A stretch of 64,000 bases of DNA, taken from positions 62,944,228 through 63,008,227 of the forward strand of contig OX638369.1 of NCBI GenBank assembly GCA_951812925.1, read 5' to 3'. The notes under the pieces are model-generated. The model did no database searches and was not told the DNA's origin. It saw only the letters and a list, made by a program, of their open reading frames with translations. Within the stretch, counting starts at the first letter, position 1. Each line of letters starts with the position of its first letter. Shown piece after piece: positions 47,280 to 57,304 of the stretch. The translations under genes were made by a program, and so were the position numbers. This DNA comes from Calliopum simillimum (taxonomy: Eukaryota > Arthropoda > Insecta > Diptera > Lauxaniidae).

Positions 47280-47765
47280 TTAAAGGACACACAGGCCAGA
47301 AAGGACCCAACCAAAAAGAGAATTTTGAGCTATAGGTAAGCCCGGATTGGATATCATCTCCGATCGCACTATTTTGTGATAGATGTCAGCCCCAAGGATG
47401 ACAGCCACAGCTGACGAGGTAAAAAAGTTCGGGTCAGCCAACATCAAATTGAAGAACTTCTCCTTTAAAACTGCATTTGCATGTTTCGTTGGCGTCTTGA
47501 AATTGAAGTAATGTCCCACAAGCGCTTGCAAACTAAGACGCACCGTAGGATCGTGACATGACGTTATCATCACTTCACATACAGTATTGTCACCATTTTT
47601 TGTAATTGGTATCTGCAAACTTTTGACGAATGCCGCTGATATCTTGCTGACTTCACAGCATGGATCCAATAATGCTCGCGCTATGATCGACGAATTACGT
47701 ATGAGCAGTTTAACCACTGCCGTAGGCAAGAGCGACATGGGTTGGTTAATGGTCGAATGGTCCAA
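47280..47765 (-). pseudogene. BEL/Pao retrotransposon protease fragment
   Basis: 161 codons match the aspartic-protease region of BEL/Pao polyproteins (DUF1758 type): LLPTAVVKLL near the start, the catalytic-site region ALLDPCCEVSKI (residues about 36-47), LGADIYHKI (about 124-132) and the closing QNSLFGWVLSG (about 147-157) that precedes RT in this group. The site reads D-P-C rather than D-S/T-G. RT, integrase and LTRs were not found nearby, so this is an isolated fragment. It is not part of the BEL copy at 1-3111. Confidence 0.82.
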
Positions 47766-47769
47766 AAAT

Positions 47770-48373
47770 ATGGTCTATCTTCTGTTCTTTATAGCCAGTG
47801 GTCCATAATTTATAGCTTATGGTATGTCCCCTAAAGTATATGGTATATCGTCACGTGTAGGTAACTCCAATTTTCTAGTTTTGAAATAATTAAATTTTAA
47901 GATTTTTAAAAATTTAAATTTACGCTGGTTTCGACTTTTCTTGTTTTGTTTTTTTTTCTTATAACTTTGCAATGTTCACACTTTAGGGAACTATGGTTAG
48001 ACAGAATTGTGCACTTAGCAATGGAGAATATTTAAGGCCACTTATATCAAAAATGATTATTTCGGAGTTACATGGTTGTAGTTGACGTGACGATACATGG
48101 TCCATGGTCCATAATATGTATATGATCTATCCTATATGGTAAAAAAACTATGGGCTATGATTTGTGTAGATGTGTTGTAGATGATGTGTTGTAGAGTAAA
48201 ATCAAATAAATTACGCAATTCAATATGCATCCATCTTAAATCCAAGACAATTCCGGGATTTTTTTGAATCATCTAGATTGATCGAGTTGTAATTTTTCAA
48301 ATTTTTCTTATGTTTAAGTCAAATAGCCCAGGAAAATAATATGAAAAAAGAGCTGCTGTGCGAAATAATTCCA
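47770..48373. other. No gene; short 'TATGGTCCATA' motifs
   Basis: 'GTGGTCCATAATTTATAGC', 'ATACATGGTCCATGGTCC' and 'CATAATATGTATATGATC' type motifs recur in 47800-48170. Otherwise AT-rich. Confidence 0.4.
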
Positions 48374-49509
48374 AGTGAATTTTTTTCACCGGAATTGTCT
48401 TTATTAAAGCATAATGAATAATGTGTAAAAAGTCCATTGAAGTCCATTGTGCGCATAAAAAGTTTTTCATGCTCAAAGGTCGCTAAAATCAGTTTTTTGC
48501 ATATATCTCGCTAACGCAAACATTTACAGAAAAATTTTTCTCCACAATTTTGTAACACAGGAAATTTCCTATGTAAAAATGTAAAAAATGTTTTTGTGTA
48601 GCTTATAGTTTAGGTGATAACTCAATTTAAAAAGTTGTGAACAGTTTTTATATGTGAATGCTACGTACAAGTTCATATTAAAATATCTTACTTTTAAAAT
48701 TGCGAATACTCTTTAACGAGGAGTCGTACAAAAAAAATTAAAAAACCGTTCAAAGAATAATTGCATTTTGTAAACACCGTATTAAATTTTTTTGGAGCTG
48801 CTCACGGTCTAAAAGAAAAGAAAAACCGTTAAGGTTTCGAAAATACTGGTTTTTGAAGGATATCTCTGAAACGGTAAGTCATACGATAAAAAGCACCTGC
48901 ATCAGTTTTGTAGAGCATTACAAGGTCTACAAAAACTAAGCCATATGTGTGCACATTAAAGTAACCGTTTAGAAGTTGTTCAATAAAAACCAGTTTTTTT
49001 GCCATTTTAAGTTTTTTTTGATTGTCTTCTAAACGGTTATTTCAATGTGTACATGTGAAGAATATCTTTTAGACCATGAGCGGCTCCAAAAAAAATTTAA
49101 TACGGTGTATACAGAATCCATTTATCTTTTGAAAGTTTTTTTAATTTTTTTTGTACGACTCCTCGTTAAAGAGTATTTGCAATTTAAAAAGTAAGATAAT
49201 TTAATATGAACTTATACGTAGCATTTACATATAAAAAGTGTGCACAACTTTTTAAATTGAGTTATCTCCTAAACTATAAGCAACACAAAAACATTTTTTA
49301 CATCTTTACATAGGAAATTTCCTGTGTTACAAAATTGTGGAGAAAAATTTTTCTGTAAATGTTTGCGTTAGCGAGATATATGCAAAAAACTGATTTTAGC
49401 GACCTTTGAGCCTTAATAACTTTTTATGCGCACAATGGACTTCAATGGACTTTTTACACATTATTCATTATACTTTAATAAAGACAATTCCGGTGAAAAA
49501 AATTCACTT
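48374..49509. mobile_element. Fold-back element family D
   Basis: A 1.14-kb palindrome centred near 48990. The ends AGTGAATTTTTTTCACCGGA and its inverse frame matching blocks 'AATAATGTGTAAAAAGTCCA', 'GCGAGATATATGCAAAAAAC', 'GGAAATTTCCT' and 'CGTACAAAAAAAATTAAAAA'. There is no coding capacity; a 64-codon ORF at 49426 is arm sequence. Confidence 0.8.
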
Positions 49510-51399
49510 TCATATCAAAATATGATTATCAATTTAAATTGGACCAATTTCATAACTGAATTTTTCTCTTTACATTTTGGAAGAAAACTATTTCATATAA
49601 ATGTTTCATGTCTACTGTAAATGAATTCAATATCGTTGCTTTTTTATAAAGATTGTTTAACTGTATAAAAAATATCCTTGATTAAGGCAGCAAAACGCAA
49701 AAAAAAAAAAAATAAAAACTTTAAGCACTGACAGAGACAGAGTCAGGAAGACGCTTGAATAAATATATTTCCCTGGCAACTTGAATCCTCCCTTAGTGTG
49801 ATGAGCTTCCACTTTGACAATGAAAATATTTTGTAACTTCATTCAGCATCCTTGATATCCTCGTCCAACTTTTCATTCAGTTAATTTTTTATTTTGAATT
49901 TTGTCTCTTTCTTCGCTTTTGTATTTGATTGTTACTTTTATTCGCCAACACTGTCCCTACGTTTCCATCTTCGTTTTCTACACTGCATTACTCTTTGTCT
50001 TTTGACATTTTCTGCACTTTGCATTTTAATCTTTTTGTTGTTTTACAAAAAAAAAAATAAAAACTAAAATTGTTGCTCTCTCGTCCTTTTTGCAGGACAT
50101 CAAAATACAAAATGCAATAAATTGCACTCAGCCTGCCAGAGAGGAATGAAAAGAATTCAATGTTAATTTATAAACTTGATTTTTTTTCATTGCATTTTTA
50201 TTTGTTTTCCATTTGTCTATTATCCTTTTTTGTACCCCACTCTGCTGTATTATCCTTTGCAGTTTAATCAAGTGTAGTTGTTGACTTGACTTTGTTTTTT
50301 TTTTCTTTATTGTTGTTGTTGTTATTGTTGTCAGCTGCATTGTTTGAGAGTCAATGAATTTTATTTTGTGATATTTTTCTGTTTTCCTTTTTTTGTAGGT
50401 TTATTTCATAGGGATTGTCATCCTTTTTCATTATCCTTGTTATTGTCGGCTTTGTTTAGGCTGTCAGCACTTGTTCTACAGATTTAAGTTTATTCTTAGG
50501 TCATCTTGCAACAACTTTAAATAGAAGTGAAGTCAATTAAGAAGGCAAAACTGCAATTAAATTTTTAGTTAGAGAAGTTTTCGAAAAATGAGAATAAAGT
50601 TATTTTCGTAAGGGGTTATTTTATGCTTAGAAGAATTGGTAAGGATATTATTTCAGGCAGTGTATGAAAAAAAGTCTGCATTGCAGTAAGATTTTAAGTG
50701 TGAAGAAAATTTTAAACAAAAATATTGCTTTTTTCCTGTTCACTATATCTATTGCTAGATTGTGCCACCAAATATTCCTATTCAATAAGTATTAACTCTT
50801 ACTTGATCCACAAATATTTAAGTACATTAATTTTCAAGCATTTACTTACATTGAAAATGTTTCTTATTGACCAAATGCTTAAAATATGATATCATTTTCA
50901 CACTGAAGAAAGAGCAAATATATACACGAATTAAATATACACCAATTATTTAATTATTTATTTGAGCCAAACATATAAAACTTGGTTATATGTCCATGTG
51001 TGATGGGGACTGATATAACTTGTAAAATAAGTTTTTCCGAACCCCTATAAGCTTTCCGAATTTGAAACTCAATTTTGTCAATTACTAATAAATGTATTTT
51101 AAAATTTTGTCTTTCATCCAGTAGGACCACACAAATGGAAACCTAAGTTATTTACTAAGTTAGTCAATTTTCGCAATATGTTTTTATTTCCCAAAATACC
51201 TATAACCCAAATCCGACCAAAGTCCCTTTCCCAGACCGCGTCACAAAAACATGTGTGCTTTTTCATTTAAATATATTATAATTTTTTCAGAAGATAAAAA
51301 TTACGAGTATGTATCTACCTACCTTTTTGATTAAGAAAAATGTTTAATCCTTTTTCAAAGCTTTAATTGAAGCCTTAATGAGGACAAATTTTTCAATTA
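49510..51399. other. DNA without recognised repeats or genes
   Basis: 49660-50500 is T-rich with TTGTTGTTGTTATTGTTG near 50310 and no TIR or repeat signatures; it may be unique host sequence. The rest is AT-rich. Confidence 0.45.
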
Positions 51400-51401
51400 T
51401 A

Positions 51402-51740
51402 CACCCAAAAAAATCTGTTGTAAAAGTGTAGCAAAATGCTGTATGTTGAACAGCATTTACATTAATTTTTCAACCCATGTCTTTTGCAGTTAATATTACA
51501 ATTTTGTTGTACATTTGAAAAATTAGCTGTGAAAATTAAAATATTTGCTGTAGATTTCACAACAAAAAATAGTTTATATCGATAATTTTAACAAGTTTCC
51601 GGTAGAAATTATTGCATTTGCTGTAAAATTAACAATTAATTGTAAATTCGATAATATTAACTTTAAAATTAGCAATCCACAGAGAATTGTAAAATCCACA
51701 ACAAAACGTTGTTAAAACTACCGCAGCAATTTTTTGGGTG
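51402..51740. mobile_element. MITE with CACCCAAAAAA ends and TA duplication
   Basis: 339 bp, starting CACCCAAAAAA and ending TTTTTTGGGTG, with TA on each side (51400-51401 and 51741-51742). Internal motifs TTAACAA, ACAACAAAA and GTTGTTAAAA recur. No ORF. Confidence 0.75.
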
Positions 51741-51751
51741 TAGTCATAAAT

Positions 51752-52322
51752 GACACAGAGAAAACAACATTGTCAAAAGTGGCAGAAACGTGGTTATTTT
51801 AACAACGTGGCGACCCAAATTTTGAGCATGGCTCGTTGGTGGCAGTTTTAACAACGCGCGTTGCTAAATGGGATTCAACTACGTTTGTGAGTGATTTACC
51901 AACGCGCGTTGCTAAATAAAATACAATGGAAAAAACAATTTTTTTTGAATTAATTAAGAAAACTTTTTTATTTTTAATTTTATGCTTTAAATAAAATTTT
52001 TTCTGTTTGATATTGGTGAGATTTGAACCTTGAACCTTTCTTGTGATGGATGCTGACGTTAGCAACTCAGCCACGGCCATAATTATTGTGAAGTTGACTG
52101 AAAGTCTATTTATTTTGAAATGAACTGATTTTGCTGATTTGAGTTTAACAACGCTTCGTGAGTGTTTTGACTACGTTTCGTTGCTGATTTGGGTTTAACA
52201 ACGCTTGTCAACCAGCGTTGTTGAATGAGTTTCAAATATGAGCTTGGAGTGTTGTTAAATCCAAATCAGCAAAGAAACGTAGTTAAAACACTCACAAACG
52301 GGGTTTTTTCTGCGATCTGTGT
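51752..52322. mobile_element. TIR element with iterated AACAACGC / GTTGTTAAA phrases
   Basis: The ends ACACAGAGAAAAC and TTTTTTCTGCGATCTGTGT are imperfect inverted repeats. Inside, 'TTTTAACAACG', 'AACGCGCGTTGCTAAAT' (twice), 'ACTACGTTTGTGAGTG' and 'GATTTGGGTTTAACAACGC' (twice), plus their inverses, form a chain. A tRNA-like module lies at 52015-52080. A related fragment is at 38310-38380. No coding region. Confidence 0.6.
52015..52080 (-). other. tRNA-derived module (A and B box), not an intact tRNA
   Basis: The minus strand has an A-box-like TGGCTGAGTTG (52073-52063) and a B-box-like GGTTCAAATCT (52029-52019) about 34 bases apart, followed by CACCA. This is the layout of a Pol III tRNA promoter. 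The acceptor stem does not pair, so it is a tRNA pseudogene or SINE head. Confidence 0.45.
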
Positions 52323-52610
52323 AGTTACTTATAGCAAAAAAAACTTCTTCCGGGGTTTCCAGAAGGCAAACTTTTCACATGAGATTAATGTTTTCAAAAA
52401 CAAAATTGTAGAAAATCAACTCTTATAAAAGAGGTTGGCTAAACAAATACTAGCAAACTCATGGTTTTCGAAATAAGTCCGAAAATCTGTTAAAAAACCG
52501 CAATCAAGTTTTGAAAAATATCACAAATTTGGAACTTTTTTTATCAGTTCAATGAATAGCTTTTTTATTTCTCCTTACTTTGTTCCATTCAAAAAGTACG
52601 TGCAATTTTA

Positions 52611-52840
52611 GGCGTTAGGAAATATCGCTCAAAAATAACGTAATAAAGCCCAAATTGTGGGCGTTATTTCCAAAATGATTATTGCCCAAATGAGAATAAT
52701 TTGGGCGATATTTCTTTTTTGTTTTATATTTTTATTTATTTCTTATATTTATTTCATATTTTTGGGCGTGATTTCGTTTTTATTTTGGGCGTTATTTAAT
52801 TTTTTTGGTGTTATTTTATTGGGTGATATTTCTTAACGCC
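52611..52840. mobile_element. MITE of the GGCGTTAGGAAA family, degenerate copy
   Basis: Starts GGCGTTAGGAAATATCGC and ends GTGATATTTCTTAACGCC. Its interior GGGCGTTATTTCCAAAATGATTAT is shared with 27794-27962, and the phrase GGGCGTTATTT / GGGCGATATTTC is iterated. No matching target duplication is left. Confidence 0.7.
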
Positions 52841-52890
52841 ACACTGGCGACGTTTCTCAAAAGGGGTTGCAGAAATCAACTTTGGGGTGG

Positions 52891-54140
52891 TAGGTTAGGT
52901 TAGGTTAGGGTGGCGGTAATTGCGTAAGCGTAAACCTCACATAGACCAACTAGGTCCATAGCGTTACCACAAAACTCCCTTCAGTTAGGAGAATAGCAGT
53001 GTTCTGGCTTCATGATTTTCATCTATATCGAAGCATCCAGTTTTTAAGGCGAAATTCATTAGTTTCGATAATGCTTTTCCAGCTATCTCATTTATCACGG
53101 TGCTCTTGAACAGTCGATAGGTTTTTTGGCTATGTGGAGAAAATTTGTGAATGAGGTTTCATTTGTATTAGTTTAGTGGTCTGACAAATGCAAATCCCGA
53201 AATCGTAGCTGATTATCCCCGCGAATTATCGCAAAAATGCATATCCCATATAAAATAGAAAAAAAATTCAGAAAAAAAACGCAACAAACAAATATAAAAG
53301 CAGTTATTTTTGATGTATTTTGCAATGCTAAATCCGAATCCGGCCTTAAAATTGCTGTATCTTATACGGTTTTTGAGATATCTTAGCCTAAACAAGGAAA
53401 AAAGCCGATGCTAAATTTTATTGCTGTATTTTGGAGCTATATAACAGGATGTATATCCGTAAATTCTGATGCAGAAATGGAAAACTTTAATCAATCTTCT
53501 AAACCTAATTCAAACAATGTTGATATCTTTATTTTTCTCGGAGATATCCTAACCTAAAAAGTTAAAATAGTGCAAAAAACGTGATTTGTCATTATTTTAG
53601 TCTACGATATTTCGGAGGAAAATTAAGCTATTGACGTAATTTAAATGCGGTTTTAAAGAAAAAGGATGGATCTTTTAGATTATGTATCAAATTTTGCGTA
53701 TGAATGTTCTATATTATAGTTATTTAGCTTCAAAATATAGCAAAAACTGTATTTTTTCCTTGTTTATGCTTAGATATCTCAAAAATCGTATGAGATATAG
53801 CAATTTTAAGGCCAGATTTGGATTCAGCATTGCAAAATACATTAAATATAACTATTTTTATATTTGTTTGTTGCATTTTTTTTTATGAATTGTTTTTATT
53901 TTGTATGGGATATGTATTTTTGCGATATTTCGCAAGGATGATCAGCTACGATTTCGGGGCTTGCATTTTCCAGACCACTTAACTAATACAAATGAAACCC
54001 CACAGATTTTCTCCACATAGCCAAAAAACCTATCGACTGTTTAAGAGCACCGTGTTATGGAGCCGAACATAGCCTGCCCAAGAGTTGCCATTCTGCGTCT
54101 GGTTAGCGCCGGGCATTAGCACAAGACGTGCTCTGCCGTA
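52891..54140 (+). repeat. Dispersed repeat with TTAGG units, split by a fold-back
   Basis: Begins TAGGTTAGGTTAGGTTAGGG (52891-52910) followed by 'AGGTCCATAGCGTTACCACA' and 'AACTCCCTTCAGTTAGGAG', a sequence type that I recall as common in tephritid and other fly genomes. The block after 54059 ('GCGCCGGGCATTAGCACAAG', 'ACGTGCTCTGCCGTAGAAAT') reads as its continuation. The fold-back at 53096-54054 separates the parts. Confidence 0.5.
53096..54054. mobile_element. Fold-back element family E with TTAT duplication
   Basis: The ends CACGGTGCTCTTGAACAGTC and its inverse (one mismatch) are flanked by TTAT on both sides (53092-53095 and 54055-54058). Arms of about 430 bp share 'AACCTATCGACTGTT', 'GAAATCGTAGCTGAT' and 'TTTTGAGATATCTTAGCC'. 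The window's last 70 bases resemble part of an arm ('GCTGAATCCGAATCTGGTTT'). No coding region. Confidence 0.82.
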
Positions 54141-54454
54141 GAAATTCGAAAATCTTATTATAGAGTTCGATAAACAAATGCTCAATAATCAAGAATAAAA
54201 AATTTTAATTAATTTGAAAGAATGGTTTGCTTTTTAGAGCTGGTCAAAGTCAAAGGTTTTTCAAGTTTTTAAATTTTTTATTTTTTTTCTTTATTTCAGA
54301 TGAGGTTCTAATTTTTTTGCAGCGTATGAAAGAAAGGTTAATTTTTTTTTTTATATATGCCATAAGCGGTTTTTATGCTATCAACTAACACTGAAAATAA
54401 ATATCTTTTTTTTAATGTCTGAGGTGACTGCATTTTTCTATAACGCTATTTTTA

Positions 54455-55714
54455 CCGTAAGCAGGGGTGACTTTGATACAAAAAATCAGAATTTCCAAGT
54501 TTAGGAGCCTATTATTTCAACAATTTAAATAAAATTATTGGTTTTATTAGTCTTAATTTTTTGTGGGGGCTTTAGCTTTAATGTCATGTAATATAGTTTA
54601 TACGAAGTAATTACAAATATTTTAAGATAATATTTTTGTAAGTGGGTTAAAGTCACCTCAAGGGTGGGGCGACTTTAACCGAAAAATTTCACTCATTGAT
54701 TTTACATGCTATACCTTTAACGATCCAAAATCAGGGTATCAGGTTATGGAAACTTAAGTTCACTTTACATTTTGGCATATTCATAGAGGCAATCGGCCTA
54801 GGTAATGGGATGTTATCAAGGACGAGATTAAAAAAAAAACTTAAATTTTTGATAAATGCGATTTTAGCCTTCGGTGTGCTTTACTTATTGGTACATAAGT
54901 TACGTCAAATAACAATACTAATATTAAAAAATCCACAAAAACAAGCTTAAAATCGATTGAAAATTAGAAAACAAAAAATACTTGATTGAAAAAATTTAAA
55001 AAACGAAAGAAATTCTTAGTAGGTAACTTTAAAAATGCCTCATTTGTTAAAGGGCTTCGGTGGCTTAATTTTTTGCAAAATTTCGCTAAATAAATAATAG
55101 CAAATATCCTTTCTGGGCAGCCAATTGTTTTACAAAGAAATAAAGGAAAATATAATTTCATTTTGGCAGAAGACTAGTTTTTATTTTCACTAAAATTCAC
55201 CATGCCTGGTGTTTTGGGCGTTAATTTAGCCCGAGTTTAGGTTTCTTTTAAGCCAGCCTTACAATACAAAGTTTTTTGGGGGTGACTTTCGACCGCTCCA
55301 AAGTCACCCCAAAAACATTGTTTTCTAACATACTCTGATATAAAAATGCATTAAAAATACTTAGAGGCAAATATATCCACCAAAGTCGATGGATTATGGA
55401 AGTAAATTAAATAATAGTTCTAGTTATATCACTCATCTAACGCCAGCAATTTTCCTTCTAGTCAATAAGTAGTAATTATCTGAATGTTAAAAAATACGGC
55501 ATAAGACAACTATTAGAAAATGCAACAATATATCCGAAAGTTCGCGCTCAAATCAAATATTGAAAACAGACGCTAAAAGGCAATACCTCAAGGATACTGA
55601 TTGACCCAATACAAATCGATAACTAGTCCTTGGGGTGATAATATTACGATTTTAATCTTTTTTTTCTTGCGGGTTAAAGTCGCCCCCGGATGTCAAAGTC
55701 ACCCCTGCTTACGG
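54455..55714. mobile_element. TIR element (GGGGTGACTTT family) with TA duplication
   Basis: 1260 bp with perfect 22-bp TIRs starting CCGTAAGCAGGGGTGACTTT, flanked by TA (54453-54454 and 55715-55716). The phrase recurs inside: AAAGTCACCTC and GGGGCGACTTTAACC near 54650-54680, GGGGGTGACTTTCGACC and AAAGTCACCCC near 55278-55310, and TTAAAGTCGCCCCC near 55674. The 84-codon ORF at 54696 has no recognised domain. Same design as 30051-31265 and 34977-35858. Confidence 0.88.
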
Positions 55715-55716
55715 TA

Positions 55717-56204
55717 CAAAACTTTGTATTTGTAATTTTGTTTTTGCCGATTACAGCACCATCTAGGCAGGATAAAAAAAAAATATTGTCGCCAAAATTT
55801 TCGTACTTTTTTACGCATAATCTGAATCTGCAATAACAAATGGGGGTTTCGATTTAAAATGTTGAACTTTCCTCCGCTCCAACCCCTGTCGGGTGGTAAG
55901 ACGGGGTCAAAATTCATATCGTTAAATAGATCTCTAAAAATTATTTGACACGTATTTTTTTTTTTTGATATAACGTCCAATTTCTGAAAAATTTGACCGT
56001 TCCGGGATTTTCCTAACAATAACATATGTGTGTGATTTACAGAAAATCGAACTTCAACAAAACATTGCTTTTCACCATGCAATTCAATCTAAATGAAATT
56101 TAATGTAATAGCTATAAGAATTTTCTATCCATAACCGAAAACAGAATTAAAATATCTTAAATGGTTCAGAAGTAATGATTTTTGCAACGAGAAATTCCAG
56201 ATGT
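55717..56204. other. No gene seen
   Basis: A 127-codon minus-strand ORF (55699-56082) overlaps the end of the preceding element and shows no family signature. Not supported as a gene. Confidence 0.4.
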
Positions 56205-57304
56205 CGCCGCGGCGCACAGTGTGACCTTTTTCGATGAAAATGGACAAAATCAATATCCCGACGCTACAGAATAGCTAAAAAAATTAGGGTGGTGGCATTC
56301 GAAAGGTAATTGCATGTACTTTTTGGGAAAATTGGTCCCGAACGTACTTACAGGAGTCCGCATCCCTAAAGAACGACCTAAACAAGGTTTTTTTTTTTTT
56401 TTTTTCTTACATTATGCAATAAATGAGTAAAAAATTTTTCCCCAGGGAATGCCATTATTCATTTTATATGTAAAATGGGCTGCTGATTCCGAAAATCGCA
56501 TTAGTTTTTTTTTTATTTCGTGTCGTTTTCAAGATATCGGTCATTTTCGGTTTTCGGACCAAAAAAAAAAAGATAGTTTCATTTAAATACAAATATCTCA
56601 AGAACCAATGTTTGTATTCAAACGTTTTATGTGTAACATTAAAGGTAATTAAATTGCCTACAAATAATATTTACATCACTTTTTGGTTGGTTTGTTAGTT
56701 TCGGCGAAATAAATTGATTTCTAAAAAAAACATTTTTTTTTTTTCAAAAAATTAAGAAAAAATCAAAATCAACTGCAGATTTATACAAGAAGAAATAACT
56801 TTTTTGTAACTTTTTTTTTTGTATCATAGACTATATATTTGTGAAGAAAATAAGATACCACTTAAAAAAATCGATGGAAAAATGCAAAAGTTGTATACAA
56901 TTCATTGAAAAGTTACCAGAGTTTTTAAATCCACTGTACATGAAAAATACAAAAATAGCGCATTCTTGTGTTAAATCGATGAATTTAACTATATGATCCT
57001 TACATTTGAGATGTATTATGTGTTCAGTAAACTTATGCAGGATATTACGAGGAATATTTTTGGAGAAAATTTTAACTCTCTAAGACCCTTACAAGTGGGT
57101 CATTTTGACCACCCCACATTTGGGTCAAAATGACCCACATGTGGGGGATGCGGACTCTTGTAAGTACGTTCGGGATCAATTTTCCCAAAAAGTACATGCA
57201 ATTACCTTTCGAATGCCACCACCCTAATTTTTTTAGCTAATCTGTAGCGTCGGGATATTGATTTTGTCCATTTTCATCGAAAAAAGTCACACTGTGCGGC
57301 GGTG
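56205..57304. mobile_element. TIR element, about 155-bp arms (CACAGTGTGAC ends)
   Basis: Left and right ends carry GCGCACAGTGTGACC and GTCACACTGTGCGGC. The arms match through 'GGACAAAATCAATATCCCGA', 'AATTAGGGTGGTGGCATTCG' and 'CGAACGTACTTACA' to about 56360 and back from about 57140. The middle is AT-rich, with a GTGGGTCATTTTGACC / GGGTCAAAATGACCCAC palindrome near 57095-57140. Part of the interior resembles 38195-38330. Confidence 0.78.

Noticed and set aside
52015..52080. Functional tRNA gene
   Set aside because: Boxes are present but the acceptor stem does not pair and it lies within a TIR element.
52891..52910. TTAGG units as a telomeric repeat
   Set aside because: Only three to four units inside a known-looking dispersed repeat; flies lack TTAGG telomeres.
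55699..56082. 127-codon minus-strand ORF
   Set aside because: No domain, overlaps the end of a TIR element, AT-rich composition; no support as a gene.
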